40,212 nt of DNA from Stenotrophomonas sp. UBA2302 (GTDB lineage: Bacteria > Pseudomonadota > Gammaproteobacteria > Xanthomonadales > Xanthomonadaceae), in contig DDVW01000048.1 of assembly GCA_002345545.1 (NCBI GenBank), forward strand, positions 36,593 to 76,804. Reading direction: 5' to 3'. Positions 25,639 through 33,633 of this stretch are shown here, one piece after another. The notes beneath the pieces are model-generated. The model was not told the origin of the DNA. It saw only the letters and a list, made by a program, of their open reading frames with translations, and made no database searches. The first letter of the stretch is position 1, and the number at the start of each line of letters is the position of its first letter. The position numbers were made by a program, and so were the translations under genes.

Positions 25639-25654
25639 TGTCATTGGAATGACA
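25639..25654. repeat. Perfect 7-2-7 inverted repeat TGTCATT-GG-AATGACA
   Basis: The arms TGTCATT (25639-25645) and AATGACA (25648-25654) are exact reverse complements around GG. The arm AATGACA recurs in the nearby motif copy 2 (AATGACACCGATAG). It could be a binding site for a dimeric regulator different from, or related to, the one using the 15-bp motif. Confidence 0.45.
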
Positions 25655-25687
25655 CTGGCACTTCTGCGCCAGCTCTCGACAATGCAT

Positions 25688-25717
25688 AAAAATAAGGGCG
25701 CATCAAGATGCGCCCTT
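25688..25717 (-). terminator. Rho-independent terminator of the third TBDR / lyase operon
   Basis: AAGGGCGCAT (25694-25703) pairs perfectly with ATGCGCCCTT (25708-25717) around CAAG. On the - strand the stem is followed by ATTTTT. It lies 36 bases past the stop of the lyase gene at 25753. Confidence 0.9.
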
Positions 25718-25752
25718 GACCCGAAGATCCGGAGAGAAACCGTTTCGCCCCC

Positions 25753-27015
25753 CTAACGGGCCGGGATCAGAAGGTTCAATTCCACCGCTTCATTGCGTGG
25801 ACGCAAGGCACGGGCGTTGTCGAAATAGCGCGGCTCGTCCCAGTACCAACCGGCACGCAACATCACCTTGTAGAAGTCGAGCGTGTCGTTCTTGTCCAGC
25901 TCCGGATACGGCCAACTGGCAACATCGGTGCTGTAGGGAGCAATGAACTCGACAGCATTGCGCAGGCTGCCATTGCCATTGCGGGCCTGGTAGTCCCACA
26001 GATCCACGCCCACGCAGCGGCCGAGATCGGCCAGATCAAACGCTGCGTCCAAGGTCCAGGTTACATAGTGCAGTGAGCGGGTCCGGCTCAGCTCTTCGGT
26101 CAGGGCGCCCTTGGACGAAATCTGCGGCGCAAAGCGGACGGTTCCGGCACGCTCGGTTACAGCCTTGGCGAGCACCACATCACCGGAAAACAACGCGAAA
26201 TGGCTCAGCAGGGTGTCGTAGTACAGGCCATGGTTGTTGCGCGCGGCCCGCTCTTCCTTGCCGATCCTGCTGCTCTGCATCCAGCCTGCCAGTTCACCGA
26301 ACCAGTGCTGCAGGCCGGCCAGCTCTTCAGCCGTCAGTTTGCCGCCCCGCTGCAGCAATCCGATCGATTCGATCACTCGTGGCAGGCGGTGCGCATCGAT
26401 CACGCCCTCGGCACGCCCGGCCACCCGGCCGGGAATCGCCTGGCCATGCTCGAGGTTCGGATTCATCTGCGTGGCCGGATCGAGAAACCAGCTGCGCAGC
26501 TGTTCGACAGCCTTGTCGGCATAACGGTCTTCGCCGCTGAAGTAATAGGCCAAGGCCAGCGCCTGCACGTCCGAGCTCATCGCCTCCAGACGGGTCACGT
26601 CGAAGGCGGCTGAATTCCGCTCGGGATTGAAGCGGCCATCGCGGCGGATATACGGGATACCATCCGGCTTGGTCGGGTCCGGCCACCAGTACGGTCCCAT
26701 GCTCATGTAGTCGTGGCGGTCGCCGCTGGCGGGCAAGCGGGTCTTGTCCACCACGCTGTAACGCGGATGGCCAAGCGCGGCCTGCGCCTGTTCCATCAAG
26801 GCCGCCTTGGCCGGGGCCAGGTCGGCATCGCTGTCGAGACGCAGCTTGGTCTGCTGCAACCAGTCCGGCCGCCACAGGAACAGGCGGCCACCGTCGAAGG
26901 CGGCAGCGTAGCCGTCACCGCCCTCGCACACCGGGGCTGAAGCGAGGGCCTGGGCGGGACACGCGCCGCCCAGGGCCAACGCGAGCGCCAGTGTCATCGC
27001 TCGCCGGAGCGCCAT
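25753..27015 (-). CDS. PL38/alginate-lyase-type enzyme
   Basis: The 420-aa product starts at the ATG at 27015, overlapping the receptor stop (TGATG); the longer open frame is receptor shadow. Signal peptide at 1-24 (ALRRAMTLALALALGGACPA). The alginate-lyase alpha/alpha-toroid features are clear: MGPYWWPDPTKPDGIPYI at 106-123, ALAYYFSGEDRYAD, SWFLDPATQMNPNL at 175-188, and the catalytic NNHGLYYD at 260-267. In this family (alginate lyase superfamily, PL38 and relatives) the known substrates are glucuronan and alginate. It acts by beta-elimination next to a uronate and is likely periplasmic. It closes the operon of the third receptor, and a terminator follows. The exact substrate cannot be told from sequence. 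Confidence 0.8.
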   Translation of the reverse strand: MALRRAMTLALALALGGACPAQALASAPVCEGGDGYAAAFDGGRLFLWRPDWLQQTKLRLDSDADLAPAKAALMEQAQAALGHPRYSVVDKTRLPASGDRHDYMSMGPYWWPDPTKPDGIPYIRRDGRFNPERNSAAFDVTRLEAMSSDVQALALAYYFSGEDRYADKAVEQLRSWFLDPATQMNPNLEHGQAIPGRVAGRAEGVIDAHRLPRVIESIGLLQRGGKLTAEELAGLQHWFGELAGWMQSSRIGKEERAARNNHGLYYDTLLSHFALFSGDVVLAKAVTERAGTVRFAPQISSKGALTEELSRTRSLHYVTWTLDAAFDLADLGRCVGVDLWDYQARNGNGSLRNAVEFIAPYSTDVASWPYPELDKNDTLDFYKVMLRAGWYWDEPRYFDNARALRPRNEAVELNLLIPAR

Positions 27016-29840
27016 CAGTAACGGAACCTCACACCGAAGAAGTAGCTGCGGCCGAAGTAGCTGGATTCGGCGATGCTGCCTTCCACCGGGCGGAACATCA
27101 GCTGGTGCTCGTTGGTCACGTTGATCGCCTGCGCCTTCAACTGCCACTGCTTGTTGATGTTGTAAGTGGCCGACAGATCCAGGAAGCCGGCATCGTCGAC
27201 GAAGCGGTTGGCGGTCAGGCCGGACGGCTTGAAGTAACCCGAGCGGTACTTGTAGACCGCACGCAGCGCCAGGTCATCGCCTTCCCAGTACGCGCTCAGC
27301 GAACCGGTATGACGCGACAGGCCCATTATCCCGGCCGGATCGGTGAACAGCGCCATCGCCGGGTGGGTCTGCGGGTCAACCGCCGCCGGGTCCGGATATT
27401 TGAAGTTGGACTGGGCGTGGTTGTAGTTGAACTGCAGGCCCAGTCCGCTCCAGATGCCCGGCAGATAGGTGAACGCATGGTTGGCGGTTACTTCAAAGCC
27501 ACGCAGGTTCGAGCTGTTGTTGCTGTTGCCCTGCTGGGCCACCGGCACGTTGTAGGTGATGCCGTCGATCACGAAATCCTCGTTGACCGCATAGTCACCA
27601 TCAGCCACCACGCCGGCCTTGAGCTTCTTGTAGTACAGCGCCAGCGAGTAGCTGGTGTACTGGTTCTGGTAGTACTCCAGCGACAGGTCCAGGTTCCAGG
27701 CCTGCAGCGGCTCCAGCCGCGGGTTGCCACCGGATGCACCGGAGAGTGCTTCTTCCGGCGTGGCCGCATTGCCATCGGTGATCAGGACGCGGCCGGCACC
27801 GAGATCTTCGATGTTGGAGCGGGCAATCGCCTTGTAGACCGCACCCTTCAGGTACAGGTCCGGACGCATTTCGGCGCTGATGTTGAAGCTCGGCAGCACG
27901 TCGGTGTAGCTGTGGTCCATGGTCACCGCATCGAAGCTGCCGGCGACCGGGTCCAGACGGTACGACGGCACACCCGTCACCGGGTCTACCGAGGTGATCA
28001 GCGAATAGGCACCACGGTAACCGGTGGATTCCACTTCGGTCCTGACCACGCGCACGCCGAGGTTGCCGCTGACCGGCACCGAACCCCATTCACTGCTGAA
28101 GCTGCCCATCGCATAGGCGGCGTAGATGCGCTCGTTGATGTCCAGGTCGCCAGCGCTGCGCGGATCGGCGGCCGGACCGAGGTCATCCGAACCAGTGAAC
28201 GCCTTGTACAGGCAGCGCGTGTCGAACTGCGCCCAGCTGCTGATGTTGGTGCCGCTGCCCTTGCCCCAGTCGCGAACGATGTTGTCGTCCAGGCGACACT
28301 GGGTGTTGCCGGCCAGCATCGCTGCGGTGGCGACCGGGTCCACATTGTTGTTGTTTTCCAGATCGGTGACGCGGTCGTGATCGGAGATGCGGCCACCGAA
28401 CTTGAACTGGTGCCATGCACCGTAGCGGTCCCAGGTCAGGTCCACGCGCGCGGCCTTGATCTCGTCTACCCGGTCTTCGGCCTGGCGCCGCGCGAACGCA
28501 TTGCCGGTGAAGGCGTTGTGGTCGTTCAGATCGATCGGCTTGAGGAACTCGACGGTCGGAATATCGGTGGACTGGTCCACCACATAGGCCACACGACCCG
28601 AGGGACCATAGATCGTGTTGCTGCGCAGACGGGTGGCGATATCCAACTGCTCGCGGTGCGTCTTGGAATACGACAGGTCGCCATTGATGGTGAAATTCTC
28701 GGTGGCCTTGAAGCTGCCGGACAGGCCTACGCCGGTGTACTTCTCATCACGGTTGCGCTGCGCACCGTGCGATTCCAAATAGCCGTTGCCGGCGTATCGG
28801 ATCAACGCGCCCTTGTCGTTCATCTCGATCGGGGCGATACCACGGCGGCCCTCGGCGACCACCAGATCATGCCGGTCCTCGAAGGAACTGCGCTTGGACA
28901 GCTGGGTATCCAGATTGATGTCCCAACGGTCGCTCGGCTGCCACTGCACGCTGCCGGCAAACGCGCGACGCTTGTCCTCGGTCTGCAACTGGCGGAAGTT
29001 GAACTGGTTAGGGACGAAATACACCGGGTTGGCACTGTTGGCGCTATAGGTGCAGTTGCCGGTCAGGCCACCGGAAACCGCCCCCGGCGTGGTGTTGATG
29101 CTGTTACACGGGCGGAAGCTCGACGAGGCGGTGTAGAAATCTTCCGGGGCCGAGCCATCGGTGGTGGCCACACCCAGCGCCACACCGACGCGGCCAAGCG
29201 CGGTATCGAACTGGTCCACATACGAACCGGAGAAACGCGAGCCCGGGTCTTCACCGGCACGGTCGGCATTGGGCTGGTAGTTGCCGCGACCCTCGACCTG
29301 GATACGGCGTTTCTTGAAATCCAGCGGGCGCGCGGTGCGCAGCTCGATCACACCGGAAATGCCGCCTTCGATGAAATCCGCCTGCTGGGTCTTGTAGACC
29401 AGCACGCCATTGGTCAGTTCGGACGGGAACTGCTGGAACGACACCGCGCGGTCACCGCCACCGCTGGAGACCTCGCGGCCGTTGACCGTCGAGAAGCCCA
29501 GATACGGACCTAGGCCGCGGATCGAGATCTCCGAGGCCGAGCCCTTGAAACGGTCGGCGGTCACGCCGGCCACGCGCTCCAGAGTTTCGGCAACCGAATT
29601 GTCCGGCAGCGCGCCGATTTCGTCATTGACCACCGCATCCACGATCACCGAGGCATCACGCTTGACTGCGATCGAGTCGCGCTGGGTCTCAAGGGAGCCG
29701 GTCACCGTCACCGCATCCAAGGTACTGGCGGTCGGATCGCTCGTGGCCTCCTGGGCCAACGCCGGAACCGCATACAGGGCCGCAACAATCGCGCCTGTCA
29801 GAACTGTCATCGTTGCCTTGCCTACTGCCAACTTCGTCAT
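27015..29840 (-). CDS. TonB-dependent outer membrane receptor (third of three)
   Basis: The 941-aa product starts at the ATG at 29840, behind GGAGGGG; a longer frame upstream has no signal peptide. The signal peptide is TKLAVGKATMTVLTGAIVAA and ends ALAQ. The TonB box (TASTLDAVTVTGS) and plug (DEIGALPDNSVAETLERVAG; ISIRGLGPYLGFSTVNGREV) differ from the other two receptors: the plug lacks the DIGKFP form, so this is a different subgroup. The barrel ends FFGVRFRY. It overlaps the PL38-type lyase, so the two are co-translated. Upstream is a copy of the 15-bp motif, 75 bases before the start. The likely cargo is a uronate oligomer from the same polymer as its lyase. Confidence 0.9.
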   Translation of the reverse strand: MTKLAVGKATMTVLTGAIVAALYAVPALAQEATSDPTASTLDAVTVTGSLETQRDSIAVKRDASVIVDAVVNDEIGALPDNSVAETLERVAGVTADRFKGSASEISIRGLGPYLGFSTVNGREVSSGGGDRAVSFQQFPSELTNGVLVYKTQQADFIEGGISGVIELRTARPLDFKKRRIQVEGRGNYQPNADRAGEDPGSRFSGSYVDQFDTALGRVGVALGVATTDGSAPEDFYTASSSFRPCNSINTTPGAVSGGLTGNCTYSANSANPVYFVPNQFNFRQLQTEDKRRAFAGSVQWQPSDRWDINLDTQLSKRSSFEDRHDLVVAEGRRGIAPIEMNDKGALIRYAGNGYLESHGAQRNRDEKYTGVGLSGSFKATENFTINGDLSYSKTHREQLDIATRLRSNTIYGPSGRVAYVVDQSTDIPTVEFLKPIDLNDHNAFTGNAFARRQAEDRVDEIKAARVDLTWDRYGAWHQFKFGGRISDHDRVTDLENNNNVDPVATAAMLAGNTQCRLDDNIVRDWGKGSGTNISSWAQFDTRCLYKAFTGSDDLGPAADPRSAGDLDINERIYAAYAMGSFSSEWGSVPVSGNLGVRVVRTEVESTGYRGAYSLITSVDPVTGVPSYRLDPVAGSFDAVTMDHSYTDVLPSFNISAEMRPDLYLKGAVYKAIARSNIEDLGAGRVLITDGNAATPEEALSGASGGNPRLEPLQAWNLDLSLEYYQNQYTSYSLALYYKKLKAGVVADGDYAVNEDFVIDGITYNVPVAQQGNSNNSSNLRGFEVTANHAFTYLPGIWSGLGLQFNYNHAQSNFKYPDPAAVDPQTHPAMALFTDPAGIMGLSRHTGSLSAYWEGDDLALRAVYKYRSGYFKPSGLTANRFVDDAGFLDLSATYNINKQWQLKAQAINVTNEHQLMFRPVEGSIAESSYFGRSYFFGVRFRY

Positions 29841-29915
29841 TCCACTACCCCTCCGAAATAAAAATAAACCGCTAGCGGCCGTTCCCTCTAACGTGGACTC
29901 AGCTTGCTGCTTGTA

Positions 29916-29930
29916 TGACACCGATGGTCA
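29916..29930 (-). promoter_or_regulatory. Candidate operator, copy 3 (TGACACCGATGGTCA)
   Basis: TGACACCGATGGTCA on the + strand, flanked by AT on both sides (ATGAC...GTCAT arms match perfectly). It lies 75 bases before the third receptor start and in the shared divergent region with copy 4. Confidence 0.65.
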
Positions 29931-30040
29931 TTTTGCGATTTTAGCCAGCCGTCCTACATATGCACCTTGCATCGCAGCATCGTGCAACCCGCTGCTTTCC
30001 CGAAGGTTGTGTCGAAACACGTTCTGCTGATAGCGTGGAT

Positions 30041-30055
30041 TGACTATCGGTGTCA
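30041..30055 (+). promoter_or_regulatory. Candidate operator, copy 4 (TGACTATCGGTGTCA)
   Basis: The + strand reads TGACTATCGGTGTCA, the reverse complement of TGACACCGATAGTCA. Preceded by T it gives TTGACT, a possible -35 element. It lies 27 bases before the GTG of the beta-helix gene, in the same orientation relative to its gene as the other copies. Confidence 0.65.
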
Positions 30056-30082
30056 TAAAATTTACGCCCTGGAGGATTACGC

Positions 30083-31831
30083 GTGCCCCACTTACCCGCC
30101 AAGCCCCATCAACGCCCCAGGGGGCGCTGCCTTGCCGCCGTGCTGCTGACGGCTGCCGGCCTCGCCACCACCGCTGCAGCCCAGGAATTTGCCTCCGGCA
30201 CGCTATCGATCACGCTCCCGGGGCAGCAATGTGACTCGCCGCTGCCGGATTTCTCCCACGCCGGCTATCGCAACGGGCTGGAACCGGTTCCCGCCGCGCG
30301 CGGGCAGGTCATCGATGTCCGCGACCATGGCGTGATCGCCGATGACGAGCGCGACGACTCGGCGGCGCTGCTCAAGGCCTTGGCCGCCGCACGCCAGGTG
30401 GACGGGCCGGTGATCGTGCAGCTGCCGCCCGGGCGGCTGATCGTCAGCGAAGTGCTGCGCATCGATCGCAGCGACATCGTGATCCGCGGTTATGGCAGCG
30501 GCGCCGGTGGCACCGAACTGTTCTTCCCGCGCCCGCTGCGGATGGTCGACAAGAGCCAGGAGCTCAAGGAACTGCGCGAGTACCTGGTCAGCAACAACAA
30601 GTACCAGGTCGAACCGGAAAACAACGTGCGCGCGCTGTTCTCCGAATACTCGTGGACCGGCGGCTTTCTGTGGGTCGCCCCGCAGGGCAACCGGCCCTCG
30701 CCCTATCTGACCGGCTATGACCGGCCATCCAAAGAATCCCGCATCGGCCAGGTCCGCGCCGGCAAGCAGGGCGAATCGACGATCCAGCTGGCGGCACCGG
30801 GCAACGTCCACACCGGCGATGTGGTGCAGATCCGCTGGTTCAACCGCAACGGTCGCGACGGCGCACTGGTCAAGGAACTCTATGGCGCGGCCTATCGCGA
30901 GCTGAAGGTGGGGGCCAACCACTGGAATTTCCCGGATCGCGCGCTGGCGCTGCAGACGGTGCGCATCACCGCGCTTGATGGCGACACCGCCACCCTTTCC
31001 AGCCCGCTGCTGCACGACATCAACGCCGCGCTGAGCGCCGATCTGGGTCGCTGGCAGCACCTTAGTAATGTAGGCATCGAGGAGATCGGCTTCGTCTTCC
31101 CGGCCGGCTCCAGCTTCGGCCACCACCAGGAAGAAGGCTACAACGCGATCCATTTCAGCGGCGTGTTCGATGGCTGGATCCGCAACATCCGAACCCGCGA
31201 TGCCGATGCCGGCGTGCTGACCTACGACAGCGCCAACCTGACCATCTCCGACGTGGTGATCGAAGGCCAGCGCCGCGCGCATTACGCCGTGCACGTGGGC
31301 AATGTGCACAACGTGCTGGTGCGCGATATCGACGTATTCAACCCGGTGATCCACACCTTCAGCATCAACACCCAGGCCACCCGCAACGTGTTCCTGCGTG
31401 CCCGTGCGTGGCGTGAGCCGGTGATCGACCAGCACGCCGGCGCCAACCATCAGAACCTGTTCGATGCGGTGACCTTTCATGTCACCGCAAAACGCGGCAA
31501 AGATGGAAAGCCGGCCTATCCGGTCTGGAACGGCAGCGGTGCCGGTTATTGGGAGCCGGGCCACGGCCGCTACAACACCACCTGGAATCTGCGGGTACTG
31601 GTTGATGGTGGCGCGGCACCCTACGAAACTGTGCGCCTGGAAGGCATCGATGAAGGCCCGGATGCGCGGGTAATCGGTGTCTCGGGCAACCGGCCGTTCT
31701 CGGTCAACTACCGCCCGGTGCCGGTGCTGAAGGCATTGAACCAGGCCATCAGCGACGCACCATCGCTTTACGAGCTGCAACTGGCCCGCCGCAAGGCCGG
31801 GTTGGCCGTTCCCACCTGCCTCACCCCGTGA
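30083..31831 (+). CDS. Secreted right-handed beta-helix protein (pectate-lyase-3 type)
   Basis: The 582-aa product starts at GTG 30083, behind GGAGGA. A signal peptide ends at about AAAQ (RGRCLAAVLLTAAGLATTAA). The first domain (about 65-160) is the classic start of a pectate-lyase-3 beta-helix: GQVIDVRDHGVIADDERDDS then VIVQLPPGRLIV and RSDIVIRGYGSGAGGT. The middle has helix rungs: NVGIEEIGFVFPAG, DGWIRNIRTRDADAGVL, ANLTISDVVIEG, NVLVRDIDVFNP. It could be a polysaccharide lyase, glycosidase or epimerase; I cannot tell which. A Glu/Arg/His-rich region near residues 420-460 may hold the active site. It is the first gene of an operon with kdgK and eda. Confidence 0.75.
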   Translation: MPHLPAKPHQRPRGRCLAAVLLTAAGLATTAAAQEFASGTLSITLPGQQCDSPLPDFSHAGYRNGLEPVPAARGQVIDVRDHGVIADDERDDSAALLKALAAARQVDGPVIVQLPPGRLIVSEVLRIDRSDIVIRGYGSGAGGTELFFPRPLRMVDKSQELKELREYLVSNNKYQVEPENNVRALFSEYSWTGGFLWVAPQGNRPSPYLTGYDRPSKESRIGQVRAGKQGESTIQLAAPGNVHTGDVVQIRWFNRNGRDGALVKELYGAAYRELKVGANHWNFPDRALALQTVRITALDGDTATLSSPLLHDINAALSADLGRWQHLSNVGIEEIGFVFPAGSSFGHHQEEGYNAIHFSGVFDGWIRNIRTRDADAGVLTYDSANLTISDVVIEGQRRAHYAVHVGNVHNVLVRDIDVFNPVIHTFSINTQATRNVFLRARAWREPVIDQHAGANHQNLFDAVTFHVTAKRGKDGKPAYPVWNGSGAGYWEPGHGRYNTTWNLRVLVDGGAAPYETVRLEGIDEGPDARVIGVSGNRPFSVNYRPVPVLKALNQAISDAPSLYELQLARRKAGLAVPTCLTP

Positions 31832-31852
31832 TCCCGCTCCGGAGTCTCCTGA

Positions 31853-32872
31853 ATGTATCCACAGATTGCATGTTTCGGCGAGCTGCTGCTGCGGCTCGGC
31901 GCCCCCGGCAACCAGCTGCTGCTGCAGAGCCCCACCCTGGACGTGCATTGCGGCGGCGCCGAGGCCAATGTCGGCGTGTCGCTGGCGCATTTCGGCCATG
32001 CCGTGGCGATGGTCGGCGTGGTTGCCGACAACCCGCTGGGCGCGGCGGTAACCGGCGAGCTGCGCCGCCATGGCGTTGACACCGCGCGCGTGCGCCGCAG
32101 CGACGGCCGCATGGGCCTGTATTTCCTGACCACCGGCGCCGGCCACCGGCCCAGTGAAGTGGTCTACGACCGTGCCGATTCGGCCTTCTCCAATGCCACT
32201 GCCGACAGCTACGACTGGCCGGCGCTGCTGCACGGCGCGCAATGGCTGCACCTGTCCGGGGTCAGCCCGGCGCTCGGCCCGGAAGCGGCGCAAGCCACGC
32301 TGGACGCCGCGCGCGCGGCGGTGGCGCTGGGCATCAAGGTGTCCTTTGACGGCAACTTCCGGCCCAAGCTGTGGGAACGCTGGGGGGGCGACGCCCAGGC
32401 GATCCTGCGCGACCTGTTCGACTGCGCGCATATCGTGTTCGCCGACTACCGCGACATCGGCGTGGTGCTGGGAGGGCAGTTCCCGCAGGCCGACGCGCAG
32501 GCGCGCGTGGACGCGGCCGCGGCGATGGCCTTTGCCGCCTTCCCGCGCCTGCAGTACATGGCCTGCACCCAGCGCACCGCGCACAGTGTCGACCGGCATG
32601 CGCTGGGGGCGATGCTGCTCGGCCGCGATGGCACCCGCGCGGTGGCGCCGGAAGAGGAACTGACCGGCATCGTCGACCGCATCGGCGGCGGTGACGCGTT
32701 CGCCGCCGGCGTGCTGCACGGGTTGATCGAAGGCTTCGACAGCGAGGCCACGATCCGCTTCGGGCTGGCCGCCGGCTGCCTGAAGCATTCCATTCCCGGT
32801 GATTTCAACCCGGTCGGCGTGGCCGACGTGATGGCCCTGGTGGGCGAAGGAAAGTTCGATGTCCGGCGCTGA
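31853..32872 (+). CDS. kdgK: 2-keto-3-deoxygluconate kinase
   Basis: The 339-aa product is a PfkB-family sugar kinase. It has the N-terminal CFGELLLRLGAPG and GGAEANVGVSLAHFGH sugar-binding segments, and near residue 278 the catalytic GGGDAFAAGVLHG with the general-base Asp. It phosphorylates KDG at the 6 position with ATP. The KDG assignment rests on close similarity of the sequence pattern to KdgK and on the overlap with eda; an unrelated sugar kinase is less likely. ATG 31853 has GGAG 8 bases before it and is 21 bases past the previous stop. The last 14 bases overlap eda, so the two are translationally coupled. Confidence 0.9.
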   Translation: MYPQIACFGELLLRLGAPGNQLLLQSPTLDVHCGGAEANVGVSLAHFGHAVAMVGVVADNPLGAAVTGELRRHGVDTARVRRSDGRMGLYFLTTGAGHRPSEVVYDRADSAFSNATADSYDWPALLHGAQWLHLSGVSPALGPEAAQATLDAARAAVALGIKVSFDGNFRPKLWERWGGDAQAILRDLFDCAHIVFADYRDIGVVLGGQFPQADAQARVDAAAAMAFAAFPRLQYMACTQRTAHSVDRHALGAMLLGRDGTRAVAPEEELTGIVDRIGGGDAFAAGVLHGLIEGFDSEATIRFGLAAGCLKHSIPGDFNPVGVADVMALVGEGKFDVRR

Positions 32873-33497
32873 TCCGCGCGTGCGCGCAGTCCTGAAACTG
32901 GCCCCGGTGATCCCGGTGTTCACCCCTGACGACATCGACGATGCGGTGCAGGTGGCCAACGCCCTGTTCCGCGGCGGCCTGCCGGTGATCGAAGTGACGC
33001 TGCGCACGCCGCGGGCGATGGAGGCGATCAAGGCGATGGTCGAGGCCGTGCCGGAGGCGGTGATCGGCGCCGGTACCGTGCTCGATGCAACGCAGCTGCA
33101 GCAGCTCAAGGCCGTGGGCGGGCGCTTTGCGGTCTCGCCCGGCGCCACCGAGCGGCTGTATGCGGCCGCGCGCGATGTCGACCTGCCGTTCCTGCCCGGC
33201 GTGGCCACGTCCTCGGAGCTGATGCGCGGGCTGGAGCACGGACTGGACACCTTCAAGTTCTTCCCGGCGGTACAGGCCGGCGGTGCGGCGATGCTGTCGG
33301 CCTGGAACGGGCCGTTCGGCGATGTGCGCTTCTGCCCGACCGGCGGCATCAGCGCGCAGACCGCGTCGCAGTTCCTGCACCTGCCCAACGTGCTGTGCGT
33401 GGGCGGTTCGTGGCTGACCACCGGCGAGCTGCTGCGTACGCGTGACTGGGCCCGGATCGAACAGCTGGCGCAGGAAGCGGCGGTGCTGGCCGGCTGA
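32859..33497 (+). CDS. eda: KDPG aldolase
   Basis: The 212-aa product is a class I aldolase. The start (VLKLAPVIPVFTPDDIDDAV) leads to VIEVTLRTPRAMEA with the acid-base Glu near 44, the GAGTVLD strand, LPFLPGVATSSE, and DTFKFFPA with the Schiff-base Lys near 133. It cleaves 2-keto-3-deoxy-6-phosphogluconate to pyruvate and glyceraldehyde-3-phosphate. The length is normal for Eda. ATG 32859 overlaps the end of kdgK. Its operon partners make a uronate-catabolic role clear, although it could also serve an Entner-Doudoroff pathway if no other eda copy exists elsewhere in the genome. Confidence 0.95.
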   Translation: MSGADPRVRAVLKLAPVIPVFTPDDIDDAVQVANALFRGGLPVIEVTLRTPRAMEAIKAMVEAVPEAVIGAGTVLDATQLQQLKAVGGRFAVSPGATERLYAAARDVDLPFLPGVATSSELMRGLEHGLDTFKFFPAVQAGGAAMLSAWNGPFGDVRFCPTGGISAQTASQFLHLPNVLCVGGSWLTTGELLRTRDWARIEQLAQEAAVLAG

Positions 33498-33633
33498 CGC
33501 CCACGCTGCGGTGGGGCGGTGGATGGCCCGCTCCACCAGACGCTGTGCAGTGGCATGGCAGGCGCATCGCCGGGAGCGTCACCGGTACGAGCGGGCTGGC
33601 CGGTGGGTCATCCCGGAAGCGCCACGCTCCACT

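Larger units (their letters stand above)
25222..25687. other. Intergenic regulatory region upstream of the second TBDR
   Basis: About 470 bases with no convincing gene; a 70-aa open frame at 25477-25689 (+) has a low-complexity product with no recognisable domain and no homology that I can see. The region holds the two oriented 15-bp motifs (25283-25297 and 25429-25443) and a perfect 7-2-7 palindrome (25639-25654). It therefore looks like a control region read mostly to the left. Confidence 0.6.

Noticed and set aside
25477..25689. 70-aa + strand open frame in the intergenic region
   Set aside because: No ribosome site, no recognisable domain, and it covers a palindrome and ends at a terminator stem, so a control region is more likely.
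30203..33556. Long - strand open frame opposite the beta-helix, kdgK and eda genes
   Set aside because: Three well-supported genes lie on the other strand with ribosome sites and known motifs; this frame has none.
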